From the NCBI GenBank assembly GCA_963854735.1, contig OY978108.1:806001-870000 (forward strand): DNA of 64,000 nt. The letters run 5' to 3'. Source of the DNA: Marvania coccoides. Its lineage: Eukaryota; Chlorophyta; Trebouxiophyceae; Chlorellales; Chlorellaceae. A program made the translations under genes and the position numbers. Positions 35,383 through 45,210 of the stretch are shown here, piece by piece. Position 1 is the stretch's first letter; every line of letters starts with the position of its first letter. A model generated the notes under the pieces. It saw only the letters and a program-made list of their open reading frames with translations. It ran no database searches and was not told the DNA's origin.

Positions 35383-36921
35383 TTACAACCGATCCCTGGG
35401 CAACACGTTGAGGCACTTTGCGCGAGATATTCCAGTGGCATTGACCGTGAAAGCCATTAAAACTGGTGGGCAGTCTAAGCAAAATTTGAATGGGGCCGCT
35501 TTATTCTCTGAATGATTGACACCTCCTGACGATCGTGATGGCATGCTCATCGTGTGGAAGGCCACGTGCAGCATTTGCTGCACCGCCATGTCAGACACGG
35601 CCGAGCAAGAGTGCATCCCGCTCACGTTGCACGCCCGATGGTAGTGCAGCGAGAGGTGGTGCTGCGGACCTTTGAATGGGTCGTTCTCCATGGTGTGCCA
35701 GAATGGTAGCGCCATGTGCTGCTCATCAATGTACTGAATTCCAAGCTCAGGGTGGGCTTCAATCTCCTCGATCACTTTGCTCTTCTGAAACACTGCTCGA
35801 GAATAGTTTGGTAACCCAAAAGGCGGCTTTTGTATATGAACTAGAAAGTTGCCTGTCCAGTGGAGCCCAAACCACGACCGAATTACTGGAAGATCCTCAA
35901 ATTCTGCTCGCTCCGTATGCATCTGCAAGTAAAAAACATCCGGACCCCGGTTGTTGTTTTCTCGACTCAGGTGCTGAATCCCTTTAATAGCACGCGGGAG
36001 GTACGCAGGGTCCACACGCCTGGCTATATTCGGATTGATATCGAAAAGGTAGTTGTTGCGAAAGTCCAAGTACGAGACCCGCACATTGCCTTGCGTGAGG
36101 TCCATCCAGCCCCAACACTTCCAGAATGATGAATGCGTCAGGTTTCGTGCAGCCTGGGGGCCCAACATGGAGTCAACGAGGGAGAAAAAAGTGCCTCGGT
36201 GCACCGACGACCCGGCAATCACAATCCAAAGAGGTTTTGAGATAGCACGAAGTGTGGTGGGGTCATAATATGGGAAGTGACAATCGTGGGGTACCCATGA
36301 CCACCCTGTTCGAGGACAGTCAACTCCTGCTCCAGCACATGGCAGCCAACGCCCTGTCCTCCAGCTTGCGTCATGGCAAATACGGGTGGGAATGGAAACA
36401 TGGTCCTCGTTGCGCCCATTTTTTTTGGAAACAATTAAAGTAAAAGGGCTCCCACGCACCCGCATCATGCTCACATTTTGCTTCACAGCCCAAAAATTTG
36501 TGAAGACATCGACAAAAATTTCGTATTTTCCACTGTCGTTGGTCACATACTCGACGGTTGCTGTGGTGGAATTTCGAGTGATGTTCTGGGGGATGAAAAT
36601 CGATGGGCCCTGGAACCATACGTAAATCTCTCCACACTCACGAGGCGTGCACGGCAAACCAACGTAAAATTGCGACAGGCGGCCAGCAGTTGCGCGCTGC
36701 AGACCATCGCCCCAAACATTCGCACTCAAAGGCTCCACAATTTCAAGCTCGCGTGGAAATCGTTTTGCCGAGACGTTGAAAAATTGAGGGAACTGGCGAC
36801 GAACGCTGAAATTTCGGCATTTTGTGCAGAGGAGAAGACTAGGGTGAAACCATTCAATCCAAACCACACCCATCGATACGCAAATGATTAGAAAGGCTCT
36901 AAAGCTGGGTGCAGAAATCAT
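35383..36921 (-). CDS. NXPE-like protein: filamin-type Ig domain plus PC-esterase-like domain
   Basis: A single exon encodes 512 residues. Residues about 5-25 are a signal anchor (FRAFLIICVSMGVVWIEW), so the protein is probably type II in the Golgi. Residues about 75-165 form a filamin-type Ig repeat (YVTNDSGKYEIFVDVF, VRGSPFTLIV). A Cys-rich segment follows (ICHDASWRTGRWLPC...GWSWVPHDCHFPYYD), like the entry of PC-esterase and TBL domains, then an SGNH-like core with VIAGSSVHRGTF, where GSS replaces GDS, and a C-terminal DEQHMALPFW. Several N-glycosylation sites support a secretory location. This order recalls animal NXPE proteins. The changed nucleophile block makes activity uncertain. It is divergent from the TBL-like gene. 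Confidence 0.75.
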   Translation of the reverse strand: MISAPSFRAFLIICVSMGVVWIEWFHPSLLLCTKCRNFSVRRQFPQFFNVSAKRFPRELEIVEPLSANVWGDGLQRATAGRLSQFYVGLPCTPRECGEIYVWFQGPSIFIPQNITRNSTTATVEYVTNDSGKYEIFVDVFTNFWAVKQNVSMMRVRGSPFTLIVSKKNGRNEDHVSIPTRICHDASWRTGRWLPCAGAGVDCPRTGWSWVPHDCHFPYYDPTTLRAISKPLWIVIAGSSVHRGTFFSLVDSMLGPQAARNLTHSSFWKCWGWMDLTQGNVRVSYLDFRNNYLFDINPNIARRVDPAYLPRAIKGIQHLSRENNNRGPDVFYLQMHTERAEFEDLPVIRSWFGLHWTGNFLVHIQKPPFGLPNYSRAVFQKSKVIEEIEAHPELGIQYIDEQHMALPFWHTMENDPFKGPQHHLSLHYHRACNVSGMHSCSAVSDMAVQQMLHVAFHTMSMPSRSSGGVNHSENKAAPFKFCLDCPPVLMAFTVNATGISRAKCLNVLPRDRL

Positions 36922-37432
36922 TAAACACGCGCGACTTTTGGGTCGGACACCCGAAGGGTTTTTCTTTCAAACACCACTTTGAAGAGAACTACGATGGCAC
37001 CCCAATTGTACAGATTTAGATAGGGTTTCGTATATAAATGCACGAAACGTGTTTCGACTTCGCACCAACTATAAATACTCGATGAAGATGGGGGTCCCTC
37101 CTTTAAAAGTGTCTCCCGTCGTACTTTGATAGAATCTCATTCAAAATTACATTTGCAGACTATGGCTATTGATAATGACGGCCGTGCTAATTTTTTGCAC
37201 GTTTTTATAACTGGAACAATCTATTGTTTGTCATCATTGGGTGTCTAAGGAGATACAACAAAGAAAGTCCGTTTTGGGTGGGAGTTGTGTTGTTTTCTGA
37301 GAACCTTTTAAAGCCAGGCTGCGTGAAAAATGTAGGATTGAGAAACTGCATTTTTTCCCATACGAATGGCTGAATGACTTCATGATTGAATGTGAAAAAT
37401 GAATATTGTGATCTTTCTAAACAGTTTCTAAA
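36922..37432. promoter_or_regulatory. Divergent promoter region of the NXPE-like and TBL-like genes
   Basis: About 510 AT-rich bases between outward-facing starts. TATATAAAT at about 37030 and TATAAATA at about 37069 are TATA-like. Their orientation to either gene is uncertain. Confidence 0.35.
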
Positions 37433-38623
37433 ATGCAGCCGATTAAATCATTGATAGCCTCCAACTATGGCGTAGGAACATCAGCTTTATCGATCTCTCT
37501 GTTAGTTTCCATTTATTTAGTGTTGACTCCAGGCAAGGTGTTTCAGCTGCTATTTCCTCAAGGCAACGACGGCATTTTAACTGCCCATTCCCCCCCCCTT
37601 TGCAATCCGTTACAGTTGATGGGCGATTTAGCTGGCCAATGGAAACCCATCCCTCATCCGAATTCGTTTGGATTTTTTACGGCACGAGAGCTTGAAGTTT
37701 TTCACAAGTATTCGTGTCATGAACACTTCACTCATTTTTGCAGCCGACGGTCAGAACTTGAACTCCAACGGGCCAAATCGATGAGCATGTGGCGTTGGCA
37801 GCCGTCCGTTTGCGAGCTAAGCTACCCTTTCGATGCAATGAAATTTTATCGCGAGCACTTGAGCTCAAACCGGAGTAGGCTGATTCTCGTTGGAGACTCG
37901 ATTACAGAGGAGCATTTCATGGCTCTCAAGTGCCAGCTATCCCAGTTTGTGTCGAAGAGTACTCGCGTTCAACTCCCCGACGTGCCCAACCGCAGGGACC
38001 ACGACCGACGGGAAAAGCTGACCCTTTATTCTGGCGCGGAAATTTTCTACCACCGTGATGATTTTTTAGTGCACCCTAATAGCACAACGTTCCCGCCAAA
38101 GAACCTGTCAGGGCTGTGGTTTGATTTGCTTGAAGAGGCATCGGAAGGCCATTACGTGATGATCAACACCGGTGTTCACAGCGCGGGCACGAAAATATCC
38201 CTAGAAGAAAGGGCCACGCTGGCAGGCAAAATTTTGGATTTCGTGCATGCTCGTTTTAAAGGCGTCGTCATCTTCAGGGCAACTACAGCTGGCCATAACG
38301 ACTGCCTCAACTTCACCGGTCCAACGACAAGCGTCATAAATTCAACTTGGTTCAATTGGGGCGGGATAGAAAAAATAAACGAGATGTGGAGGAGAGTAAT
38401 TACGGAAAAGCGCTCCCAAGGACAACATCGTCTGTTTTATATGAGCACCACTCACATTCGATACCGGGCTGACGCCCATTCTGGGCTATTCAAGAACACT
38501 CAAACCTTCCCAGATTGTTTACACATCTGCTTGCCAGGCCCAATCGATGTTTGGAACGTATTGCTGAGTCACATGATTTCAAAAAACGATGATCAAAATG
38601 GCACAGTGGCTATCGAACATTGA
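37433..38623 (+). CDS. TBL/PC-esterase family O-acetyltransferase-like protein
   Basis: A single exon encodes 396 residues. A signal anchor lies at about 15-35 (ALSISLLVSIYLVL), followed by a Cys-containing stem and a TBL-type entry (MWRWQPSVCELSYPFDAMKFYREHL). The block LILVGDSITEEHF holds the nucleophilic serine in GDS, TGVHSAG resembles block III, and the C-terminal FPDCLHICLPGPIDVWN matches the Asp-x-x-His-x-Cys-Leu-Pro-Gly signature of trichome-birefringence-like proteins. These acetylate wall polysaccharides in the Golgi in plants. Several N-x-S/T sites are present. Family is clear. The acetyl acceptor is unknown. Confidence 0.85.
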   Translation: MQPIKSLIASNYGVGTSALSISLLVSIYLVLTPGKVFQLLFPQGNDGILTAHSPPLCNPLQLMGDLAGQWKPIPHPNSFGFFTARELEVFHKYSCHEHFTHFCSRRSELELQRAKSMSMWRWQPSVCELSYPFDAMKFYREHLSSNRSRLILVGDSITEEHFMALKCQLSQFVSKSTRVQLPDVPNRRDHDRREKLTLYSGAEIFYHRDDFLVHPNSTTFPPKNLSGLWFDLLEEASEGHYVMINTGVHSAGTKISLEERATLAGKILDFVHARFKGVVIFRATTAGHNDCLNFTGPTTSVINSTWFNWGGIEKINEMWRRVITEKRSQGQHRLFYMSTTHIRYRADAHSGLFKNTQTFPDCLHICLPGPIDVWNVLLSHMISKNDDQNGTVAIEH

Positions 38624-39410
38624 GATTTTTTTCTTCCGAACAGCACGCAGCGGAGAGCATGTACACTATTGGGCACGCATGCCCACCCTCTCCATGCCCT
38701 CATTCAACCACGCTATCATCTGAGCAGCGAGGCTAAACTTCACTGAATGCTGCGGGCATTTGACCATTTAATGATCACATTATTAGACCGGGGGCCAACG
38801 GAGAATGCTTCCTCGGCAGAATTTTTGGGAACCTTAATTTAATCATTTGTTTGATTGGTGTGATGGGAATGTTAGGTTCGTGGCCGGGTGAAAATAATAT
38901 GGTCAAAAAAAAAAATATGGTCCAAATTCATCAGCAACCGGCAGGCGTTTCCTCCTCCGCCAATTACATATTGAATGTATGCGTCTCAACACAGACCTGC
39001 ACTGTGTTCTTTTCAACGAATTGCCAGCGTCGCTGAGAGAGCGGGCAAAGGAGGTGATATCTTTTTTACCAGGGCAGTCTCTAACAGCTTTTGCTGCTCA
39101 TGCCGTTCATGGCTGAGATCAGCGATATTTCGGGCTTCTCAGCCTTGTTGAGAAGATAGAAACAAAATGCACTGCGGCAGTCAACTAACATTTTGTCGTT
39201 TTGCTTTTAATTTTGAAACTTGTGATGAAATGAATGAGGTGTGCAAATGGTAGATGATAAACGATCGTAATAAATATTATAATTAAAAAAGAAGGTCGTA
39301 AGACATCTTTCGACGGTAAAAGTCTTCACAACCCCTTTTTTTGAATTTGAAATCCGCAAATTTTATTCTGATTAGTTCTCCAAATGAATTTCGTATTATA
39401 AGAACCCAAA
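38624..39410. other. AT-rich intergenic region
   Basis: About 790 bases between two plus-strand genes. No gene, repeat or strong promoter box recognised. Confidence 0.5.
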
Positions 39411-40118
39411 ATGGAGCGCACCATCGATCTGCAATCTCTCCTGCCCCCGAAATTATTGAAGATTGATCCCCAAAATGATCAACTTTGTACGGAGGTGAAC
39501 AAGAGAGAGCTCAAGGGCCGTCACGTACTTTTGTACTTCAGCGCACACTGGTGAGAATCACACCCAGAGCCTTGCAACGCTTTCCCTCGGTTTCTCTCGA
39601 TGTTCAAATTTCTATTCCGCTCCGTCCTGCATCTTGTTTTTCATTTCCAATCCCGAATCCTGTCCTCTCTATACCTCCACAGGTGCCCGCCCTGCCGGGC
39701 CTTCACCCCGGAGCTCGCCCAGGTCTACCAGTCGTTAAAAAAGAAAGATGTTGACGTTGAGGTTATCTTCGTTTCCCATGACAACAATCTCAGCCAATTC
39801 GAGAGCTACTTCCACCACATGGCGCAGCTGGGCGGCGCCTGGCTGGCGGTGCCGTACGTGGACGGCAAGGAGCGTATGGAGCTGGCAAAGCAGTGCAGCG
39901 TGTCGGGCATTCCAACGCTCACCGTTGTGGGTCAAGATGGAAAAATTTTGGCGCCAAACGCGCGGAACGCGGTGATGAAGGACGGGGTGGAAGGGTTTCC
40001 GTGGGAGGGGGCGAGCTCTGGGGGCGGCACGCCCCCCGTGTTGATCCTGGTAGCACTGTTGCTGTTTACTTTCTTGCTGCCGAGGTTGTTAGAAACGTTG
40101 TTTTCGCGGGGCGGGTGA
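39411..40118 (+). CDS. Tail-anchored nucleoredoxin/tryparedoxin-like protein
   Basis: Two exons (39411-39550, 39683-40118, phase 2) encode 191 residues. The thioredoxin fold has the active site WCPPC, whose first codon is split by the intron, in the nucleoredoxin context AHWCPPCRAFTPELAQVY, followed by VIFVSHDNNLSQFESYF and the cis-proline region VSGIPTLTVVGQDG. The last 25 residues (PPVLILVALLLFTFLLPRLLETLF) form a hydrophobic tail anchor, unusual for nucleoredoxins and suggesting attachment to an organelle membrane with the domain in the cytosol. Family and topology are well supported. Target membrane and substrates are unknown. Confidence 0.88.
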
Positions 40119-40374
40119 GAGAGGGCTATTTTTTTTTAATTTATGTGTGTGTGTGTTAAGGTTGCAATGAATTTAATTTTGATGTATTGTGAAAGAAAAA
40201 AATTAATATAAAGAAACGAATGGCAGCAACAAAAGTATCATGGCGGAAGGTATTGGGAGGATCTGCAAAGCTAGGTCCCGTTGAGACTTTCTGATCAAGC
40301 TGCATTGGCGCGTAATGCATTCTGAATCTTGCAATATTTGACATTTGCATGTGGACTTCAAGTCCGACTTGTAT

Positions 40375-40630
40375 TCCTGCATGCACCCGTGCCTGTCTTT
40401 TGCACATGTATTTTGCTGCTCTGCACCTGTTTTCTTGTGTCGGTCGCGCCGTCGGGGACTCGGGGGCAGGGGCCAGAGCCCAGAACTGAGGTTGATCCGA
40501 CGGATGGAAGGGGGGCTCTGCCTTACTGTGGCGGGGTTTGTGGCACGTCGACTTGCGGTTCTCTATAGGGGTAACCTCGGTAGTAGACGTCAAACCATAT
40601 GTAAAACCTGAAACCTGAAACCTGTAATCA
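40375..40630 (+). mobile_element. LINE 3' end, copy 2 (5' truncated)
   Basis: About 250 bases closely similar to the reverse complement of 63.07-63.29 kb and, more distantly, of the LINE 3' region at 4.7-5.0 kb. Shared landmarks are the GTCGGTCGCGCCGTCGGGGA block, the GGGGCTCTGCCTTACTGT block and a CTATAGGGG block. It ends in a tandem tail AAACCTG AAACCTG AAACCTG (about 40607-40630). It contains no coding region. Confidence 0.8.
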
Positions 40631-41124
40631 AAGTTGAGAGGCTGCGCTGCCCGAAGCGGCGGTAATCCGAAAGAGGCTGTCCCTATTTCTTCTAAATCAC
40701 GATATACGTGGCTTATGTTTAACCGTTATTATCATTATATAGAATAGAAGAGCTCAAGCACTGCACACGGCGAGAGTTGATTAAAAACGGCAGGTAAAAG
40801 CAATTCCCCTTTTAACAACGACCGCACCCCTTAACATCAGTTAGAATGCAATTAACGGATTAAATCACAATAAAAACCCGTAAAACACATTTCGCTGCTC
40901 TCGCGATCATCAGAAACGTTCGCTTTCCTTTTCGAACCGTTGGCAACGACCCTGCATATTTATTATTTTATTATTCTTATTTACAAATATTTAACAGCAT
41001 ACACTTCTCTTCACATATCAAGTATCGGAACCCTAAAAATTCGCTGCGAAACAGAATTAATAATTCATCAGATTCCCAACCACGGTGATTACATTCCCAA
41101 TTGCAGCGAACTTGCTTTCGCACT
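40631..41124. other. AT-rich intergenic region upstream of the glycosyltransferase
   Basis: About 490 bases with the promoter of the GT77-like gene. No feature recognised. Bases 40119-40374, upstream of the LINE copy, are likewise featureless. Confidence 0.4.
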
Positions 41125-42216
41125 ATGGTGAAAAGAATATTTTTTCACTCTCCATCGCCCTATCGGGGGCATCTCAAACCCAGAAAAACGTACTACCTAA
41201 ATTGTTTCACTGCCACGTTTGGTGCTCTCCTTGCCGTTCTTTACCTGGGCTGGGCACTGTCGCTGTCTGTCTCCATCCCTGACGATACCGAGATAGACGC
41301 AGTGCGCAACCTCCCTGTGGAGAGCTTCGCCTCGACGTGCCTGGTTGCTGTATCGCCTCGTTGGGATGCCGGCCAAGTTTTAGATTGGTGCTCCCCCGCG
41401 CAAGGGCCTCTCGATTTTTGGGTCCCATGTGAGCAGCTCCAGCAGATTCACGAAGCACAAACCATCGTGTTGGTTCAAACAAATTGTGGGTATGTTGATT
41501 TTGCAATCAATTTGTGGCGCGCGTATGTCAAACTTGGGCGCCATAACATTTTGTTCATCGCCACCGATTGCCACGCGTACAGAGCTCTGGTGAAGCATGT
41601 CGGCGAGCTGCACGTCGCCAAGCCGCTTGCTTTTGCCGGGCGCTCCATGGTCGCAGCCCAGGCTTTCAACTCCTCCGACTACAGGCGCTTCACTGTGGGC
41701 AGAGCGATTTTGATGCAGTACTTTATTGACCGTGGCTTCAACGTTTTGTGGCAAGATGTCGATAGCGTCGTGATCAGGGACCCCTTTGATTTTTTGCCGC
41801 CTCGCACCCCCGCTTTGGACTTGATCGTCACCAACGACTCCGCCAACACCGCTAACCCCGCTGACAATCAAATGTGCTCGTGTTTCGTGTACGTTATGGC
41901 CAATCGCACCGGCAGCACGTGGTTTTTGAAGCGCTGGTACGATCTCACCCTGGAGGGCGCTGGGCTGAACCAGCCCTCAATGAACCGCGCAATGTACGAA
42001 GCGCTGGACCCCGAAATCTACGGGTCGCGTGATTTTGTGCACCTGGTATTGCCGAAGATGTTTTTCCCCAACGGAGCGACGATGTGGAAGTACAACCGTA
42101 CAGCATACTGGGCACATGCCAACTGGCGGGTGGGGAGGGGAGCCAAGCTGGATTTTATTCACAATTTTACCCAGTGGATGGCAGACGATGTCACGTGCCC
42201 TGCAAAATTTTCTTGA
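41125..42216 (+). CDS. GT77-like nucleotide-diphospho-sugar glycosyltransferase
   Basis: A single exon from the ATG at 41125 encodes 363 residues of a type II membrane protein: a basic cytosolic tail, then a signal anchor (CFTATFGALLAVLYLGWAL). The luminal domain resembles the nucleotide-diphospho-sugar transferase family (GT77) that includes plant arabinosyl- and xylosyltransferases of extensins and pectin. Seen are TIVLVQTNCGYVDFAINLW, NILFIATD, GRAILMQYFIDRGFNVLWQDVDSVVIRDPF with the DxD metal-binding motif, and a late NWRVGRGAKLDF. The first open codon of the frame (41101) is TTG, so the internal ATG is preferred. Together with the nearby esterase-like genes it suggests wall glycoprotein work. 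Sugar specificity unknown. Confidence 0.82.
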   Translation: MVKRIFFHSPSPYRGHLKPRKTYYLNCFTATFGALLAVLYLGWALSLSVSIPDDTEIDAVRNLPVESFASTCLVAVSPRWDAGQVLDWCSPAQGPLDFWVPCEQLQQIHEAQTIVLVQTNCGYVDFAINLWRAYVKLGRHNILFIATDCHAYRALVKHVGELHVAKPLAFAGRSMVAAQAFNSSDYRRFTVGRAILMQYFIDRGFNVLWQDVDSVVIRDPFDFLPPRTPALDLIVTNDSANTANPADNQMCSCFVYVMANRTGSTWFLKRWYDLTLEGAGLNQPSMNRAMYEALDPEIYGSRDFVHLVLPKMFFPNGATMWKYNRTAYWAHANWRVGRGAKLDFIHNFTQWMADDVTCPAKFS

Positions 42217-42848
42217 GCGCTTGTGGCTTTTCTTTTCTTTTCCGTGTCTTCTTTCATTTTAAACCATTCCTTTGGCGCGCTGGAAGTAGCCCGTGTTATG
42301 CCAGTGCCATTTCAAGTTACTTTTTTACCCTTGCAAAATTATACATTGTATTAGCTTAATTATACTCGAAGTACACTGGGCATGTGAAAAAAGTGTATAT
42401 GAATACTTCTTTTCTTTTGAAAAATCTTTACACCTAAGCAATTTGATGATTAGCAAGTTTAATGGAAGATGAATGCATAGATAAACAAGAATCATGCATG
42501 GTGGCTCAGAGAGGGTTAAGTATAATTTAATTCATTACCATGCGGCGCCGGTGATAAAATTGTTTAAGCCTTACAAAATACACAATAGGTTCATTCACAC
42601 TTCAAATAAAATAAAGGCTGCATACTAGCTCCTCTCCCAAACGGCGGCCCTCATGCGCAGCTCCTCAAGAAATGTTATTTTCGAAGAAAATCGCCTCAAC
42701 GAACACGCCCTGCATTCCGTTCCGCAAGCACTCTCCACTGCAAACCAAAAGCGCTCCATTTCACCGCCCACTGCACCCCCCCGCTGCTCTTTTCCCCTCA
42801 AAGTAGCGGGGAAGAAAGTAATTCCAACCCACCAACGTTGTTTCAAAT
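42217..42848. other. Convergent intergenic region
   Basis: About 630 bases between the 3' ends of the glycosyltransferase and ERV1. AT-rich; 42640-42848 is probably ERV1 3' untranslated sequence. No gene seen. Confidence 0.45.
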
Positions 42849-43508
42849 TCAGCGCCACCAGTCGTCTTTCACACCTTTGCCGCTTCCCGGCTGCTTCCGC
42901 AGCACACTGCCGTCCAGGACGCACGCGTTTTCTACCTCCCCTTCGCCACCACACTCCAGCCCCGCCCACCTCGCCTCCACCAAATCGCAGTTAAACGTGG
43001 GCTTGTCCAACGAGCGGTTCACCACGTTGTGCACCCGGCACATCCACCGCGAGAACTCCGCGCGGCTGCCCACCTCGGGCGGGTGCGCCGCCACAATCTC
43101 CTTGAAATGCCGGGCGCACTCTCCGCAAGGGTACATGCGCGTCAGCACGTCCATGAGCGTCTTTGCGTCCTTCTTTTGCTGCCGCGTAGGGCGCTCCGGG
43201 TACTGCGCTGCCAGCGTGTGCAAAAATAGCCACGTGGCGCGGCCCACGTCCTCCCTTGTGGGAACACCGAGAGAGGGAGTGATGGCAGCGGTGGTAGCGG
43301 GCTGCTGCTGCTTGGTGGAAGGGGGGTGCTGCAGCTGTGGGGTGCCGAAGAAGGCGGCGGTGGCGCTGGCGGGCCGGGGGCGCGCTGTTTGGAGGAGGTG
43401 ACGGGGGGGCGCTTGCAGTTGGCGGTGCAGCGTTGACAAGGCGTGCTGGCAGCGGCGTAGGAGCTGGGAGCAGTGGCGCTGCAGCTCCTGGACACATTGA
43501 TCGTTCAT
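42849..43508 (-). CDS. ERV1: ERV1/ALR-type FAD sulfhydryl oxidase
   Basis: Oxidises Mia40 in the mitochondrial intermembrane space, driving disulfide formation in imported proteins. A single exon encodes 219 residues. The Erv/ALR domain (about 85-175) has GRATWLFLHTLAAQYPERPT, the redox pair CGEC at Cys128 and Cys131 next to the flavin, and RWMCRVHNVVN, which binds FAD. The N-terminus lacks the Cys-x-x-Cys shuttle of yeast and animal proteins. The C-terminal FNCDLVEARWAGLEC resembles the plant enzymes, which carry the shuttle pair at the C-terminus, although the spacing here is larger than Cys-x4-Cys. A Gln/Pro/Thr-rich linker precedes the domain. Identification is firm. Confidence 0.9.
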   Translation of the reverse strand: MNDQCVQELQRHCSQLLRRCQHALSTLHRQLQAPPRHLLQTARPRPASATAAFFGTPQLQHPPSTKQQQPATTAAITPSLGVPTREDVGRATWLFLHTLAAQYPERPTRQQKKDAKTLMDVLTRMYPCGECARHFKEIVAAHPPEVGSRAEFSRWMCRVHNVVNRSLDKPTFNCDLVEARWAGLECGGEGEVENACVLDGSVLRKQPGSGKGVKDDWWR

Positions 43509-43773
43509 ATATCGCGGCGTGCGCTAGCGGGTTGGGTTCACAGCTGCTGAGTCGGGATTTTGGAAGATTGATTGCGATTACAAAGCTTATAAATCTCGCT
43601 GAAATGTGAAATTAAGCGTGTTCAGGTGCAGAGTATCGACAGAATATACGTATTTGAATTTAAAATATTTGCAAATGGCACAAATAAAAGAGAATATATG
43701 TTTTTTTCCGCTGGACACGAAGCAGGCACTGCGGTGCCGCCGCTTCCCCCAATAATTCAAACCTGGTAAAGTT

Positions 43774-44454
43774 TCAAGGGTGCTCGGGCGGGCTCTGGTA
43801 GCTGCCCCTCTCGCGCACAAATCCCTCCAGCCCGGGGTTGTACGATTCACGCGGCGAGCGCTCGCCCAGCGCCGGCGGACCGCTGCCGTACTTGCCGGCG
43901 CCGTAGTGCTTCAGCACGTCCTCAGGGTAGATTCCCTTCTCCTCGGTGGCCCCGTACTTGCCTTTCGCCTTGCAGTAGCTCAGAGGGGTCCACCCTTTGG
44001 GCGTGGTGGCGTCCAGCTCCACCCCGTAGTCCACAAACAGTTTTATCATTTCTACGCCGCCGTCGATGGCCCAAAACACCGTCAAATCGCCCGCGCCGTT
44101 AATGTAGTTGGGGTCAGCTCCCGCGCGCAGCAGCGCCTTGGCGCACTCCAGGCGGCCGCGGTGTGCTGCCACCATGAGGGGGGTGTAGCCTTCGGGGCAG
44201 CGGTAGGCGCGGCCGAAGACAAAGTTAACGTCAGCGCCGTCCTCGATCTTCTTGTACACGGCCTTGATGTCGTTCTTCACGATGGCGTTGTACAGCTCCT
44301 CGGTCTCGCGGGTAGCCTGCGGCATTTCCAGCAGTTGCGCATAACTTAATAAATTTATATTTTAGAGGAGCCCCACAGAAACAAATTAAAGAGGCGACGG
44401 GTGGTGCACGCAATAATGTACTGCCCCAGGTCATTGAATATACATTTCCCTCTT

Positions 44455-44496
<42 letters not shown>

Positions 44497-44627
44497 CTCA
44501 CCTTAACCATGTCCTCGCCCACTGCCTCTGGATCATAGTCAGGGTGGTGGGACCCCTTGCCGCCGTCCCATTGCTCCTCGTAATTTTTCTCAATCTCCTT
44601 CTGACGCTTCTTCATGATCTCCTCCAT
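43774..44627 (-). CDS. Ankyrin-repeat protein
   Basis: Exon 1 (44627-44502) encodes a charged helix (MKKRQKEIEKNYEEQWD). The best phase-0 acceptor downstream is CCGCAG before 44319, giving about 222 residues, although an ATG at 44325 would also start the ankyrin part alone. Three to four ankyrin repeats follow (ELYNAIVKNDIKAVYKKIEDG, YTPLMVAAHRGRLECAKALL, LTVFWAIDGGVEMIKLFVDY, WTPLSYCKAKGKYG), then an unstructured Pro/Gly/Ser tail. The intron starts with a CAG repeat. A 5' untranslated exon upstream ends at GCTG|GTAAGT (about 44801). Partner unknown. The ankyrin call is firm, the exon 1-2 junction moderately so. Confidence 0.78.
44458..44494. repeat. CAG/CTG trinucleotide repeat in intron 1 of the ankyrin gene
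   Basis: Twelve consecutive TGC units (GCA on the coding strand) lie 8 bases inside the intron, just after the GTGAGAGA donor. If the intron were retained, it would encode polyglutamine before a stop. Confidence 0.8.
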
Positions 44628-45210
44628 GGCGCTGCGTGTTTCCCGGTCTGCAAAAATAAATGTTGGGAGATGAGAAGACAGGAGGCATGAAAATGTAACA
44701 AAAGCGGGATGATCGATGGGTTGGGGGGAGCCTCAGCATTGTTAATATACGATCGTTGGGGTTGCTGCACGCAGAAGGAGGCTTTTGACTTACCAGCGAG
44801 CAACACAAATCAAAGTTGACTTTACAAAGCGATGGGCGCGCTGAAAAGTCCCTTTTAGTTTTCTCTACAATTATGGAATAAATTCTGTCTGCTGCTTTAC
44901 CTTATAGCCGCTACTATATCAAATTTCGAGCTCTGAGGAGGCTGCTATGCTCGATAAAAGTTTGGTCAACGTTTTCTTCCCAGCAAAGACCGGCTTTTGC
45001 GAGGTCTTTCGCCAATATTGCAGCACAATTTCAGCTAAGGATTATTTATAAGACACTGTTGCATCTGTGGGCAGCGGTACTGGTGCTCCAAGGCGCTTTT
45101 TGCCACCCTCGCCTACTTGCAGATCGATTTTGCACGCTGCAAACTTCATTGCCGTAGAAGATTTAATTGCATATAGCATTTTTTTAATTCACCAGCACCA
45201 GTGTCAATCG
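44628..45210. promoter_or_regulatory. Divergent promoter region with a 5' UTR intron of the ankyrin gene
   Basis: About 580 bases between the ankyrin and TPR start codons. On the minus strand a donor (GTAAGTC, about 44800) and an acceptor (TTTATTTTTGCAG, about 44648) define a likely intron in the 5' leader of the ankyrin gene, as no upstream ATG is in the exon before it. Confidence 0.45.

Noticed and set aside
44355..44627. Polyglutamine-containing open frame
   Set aside because: The CAG tract follows a strong GTGAGAGA donor and the frame ends without the ankyrin domain, so it is intronic.
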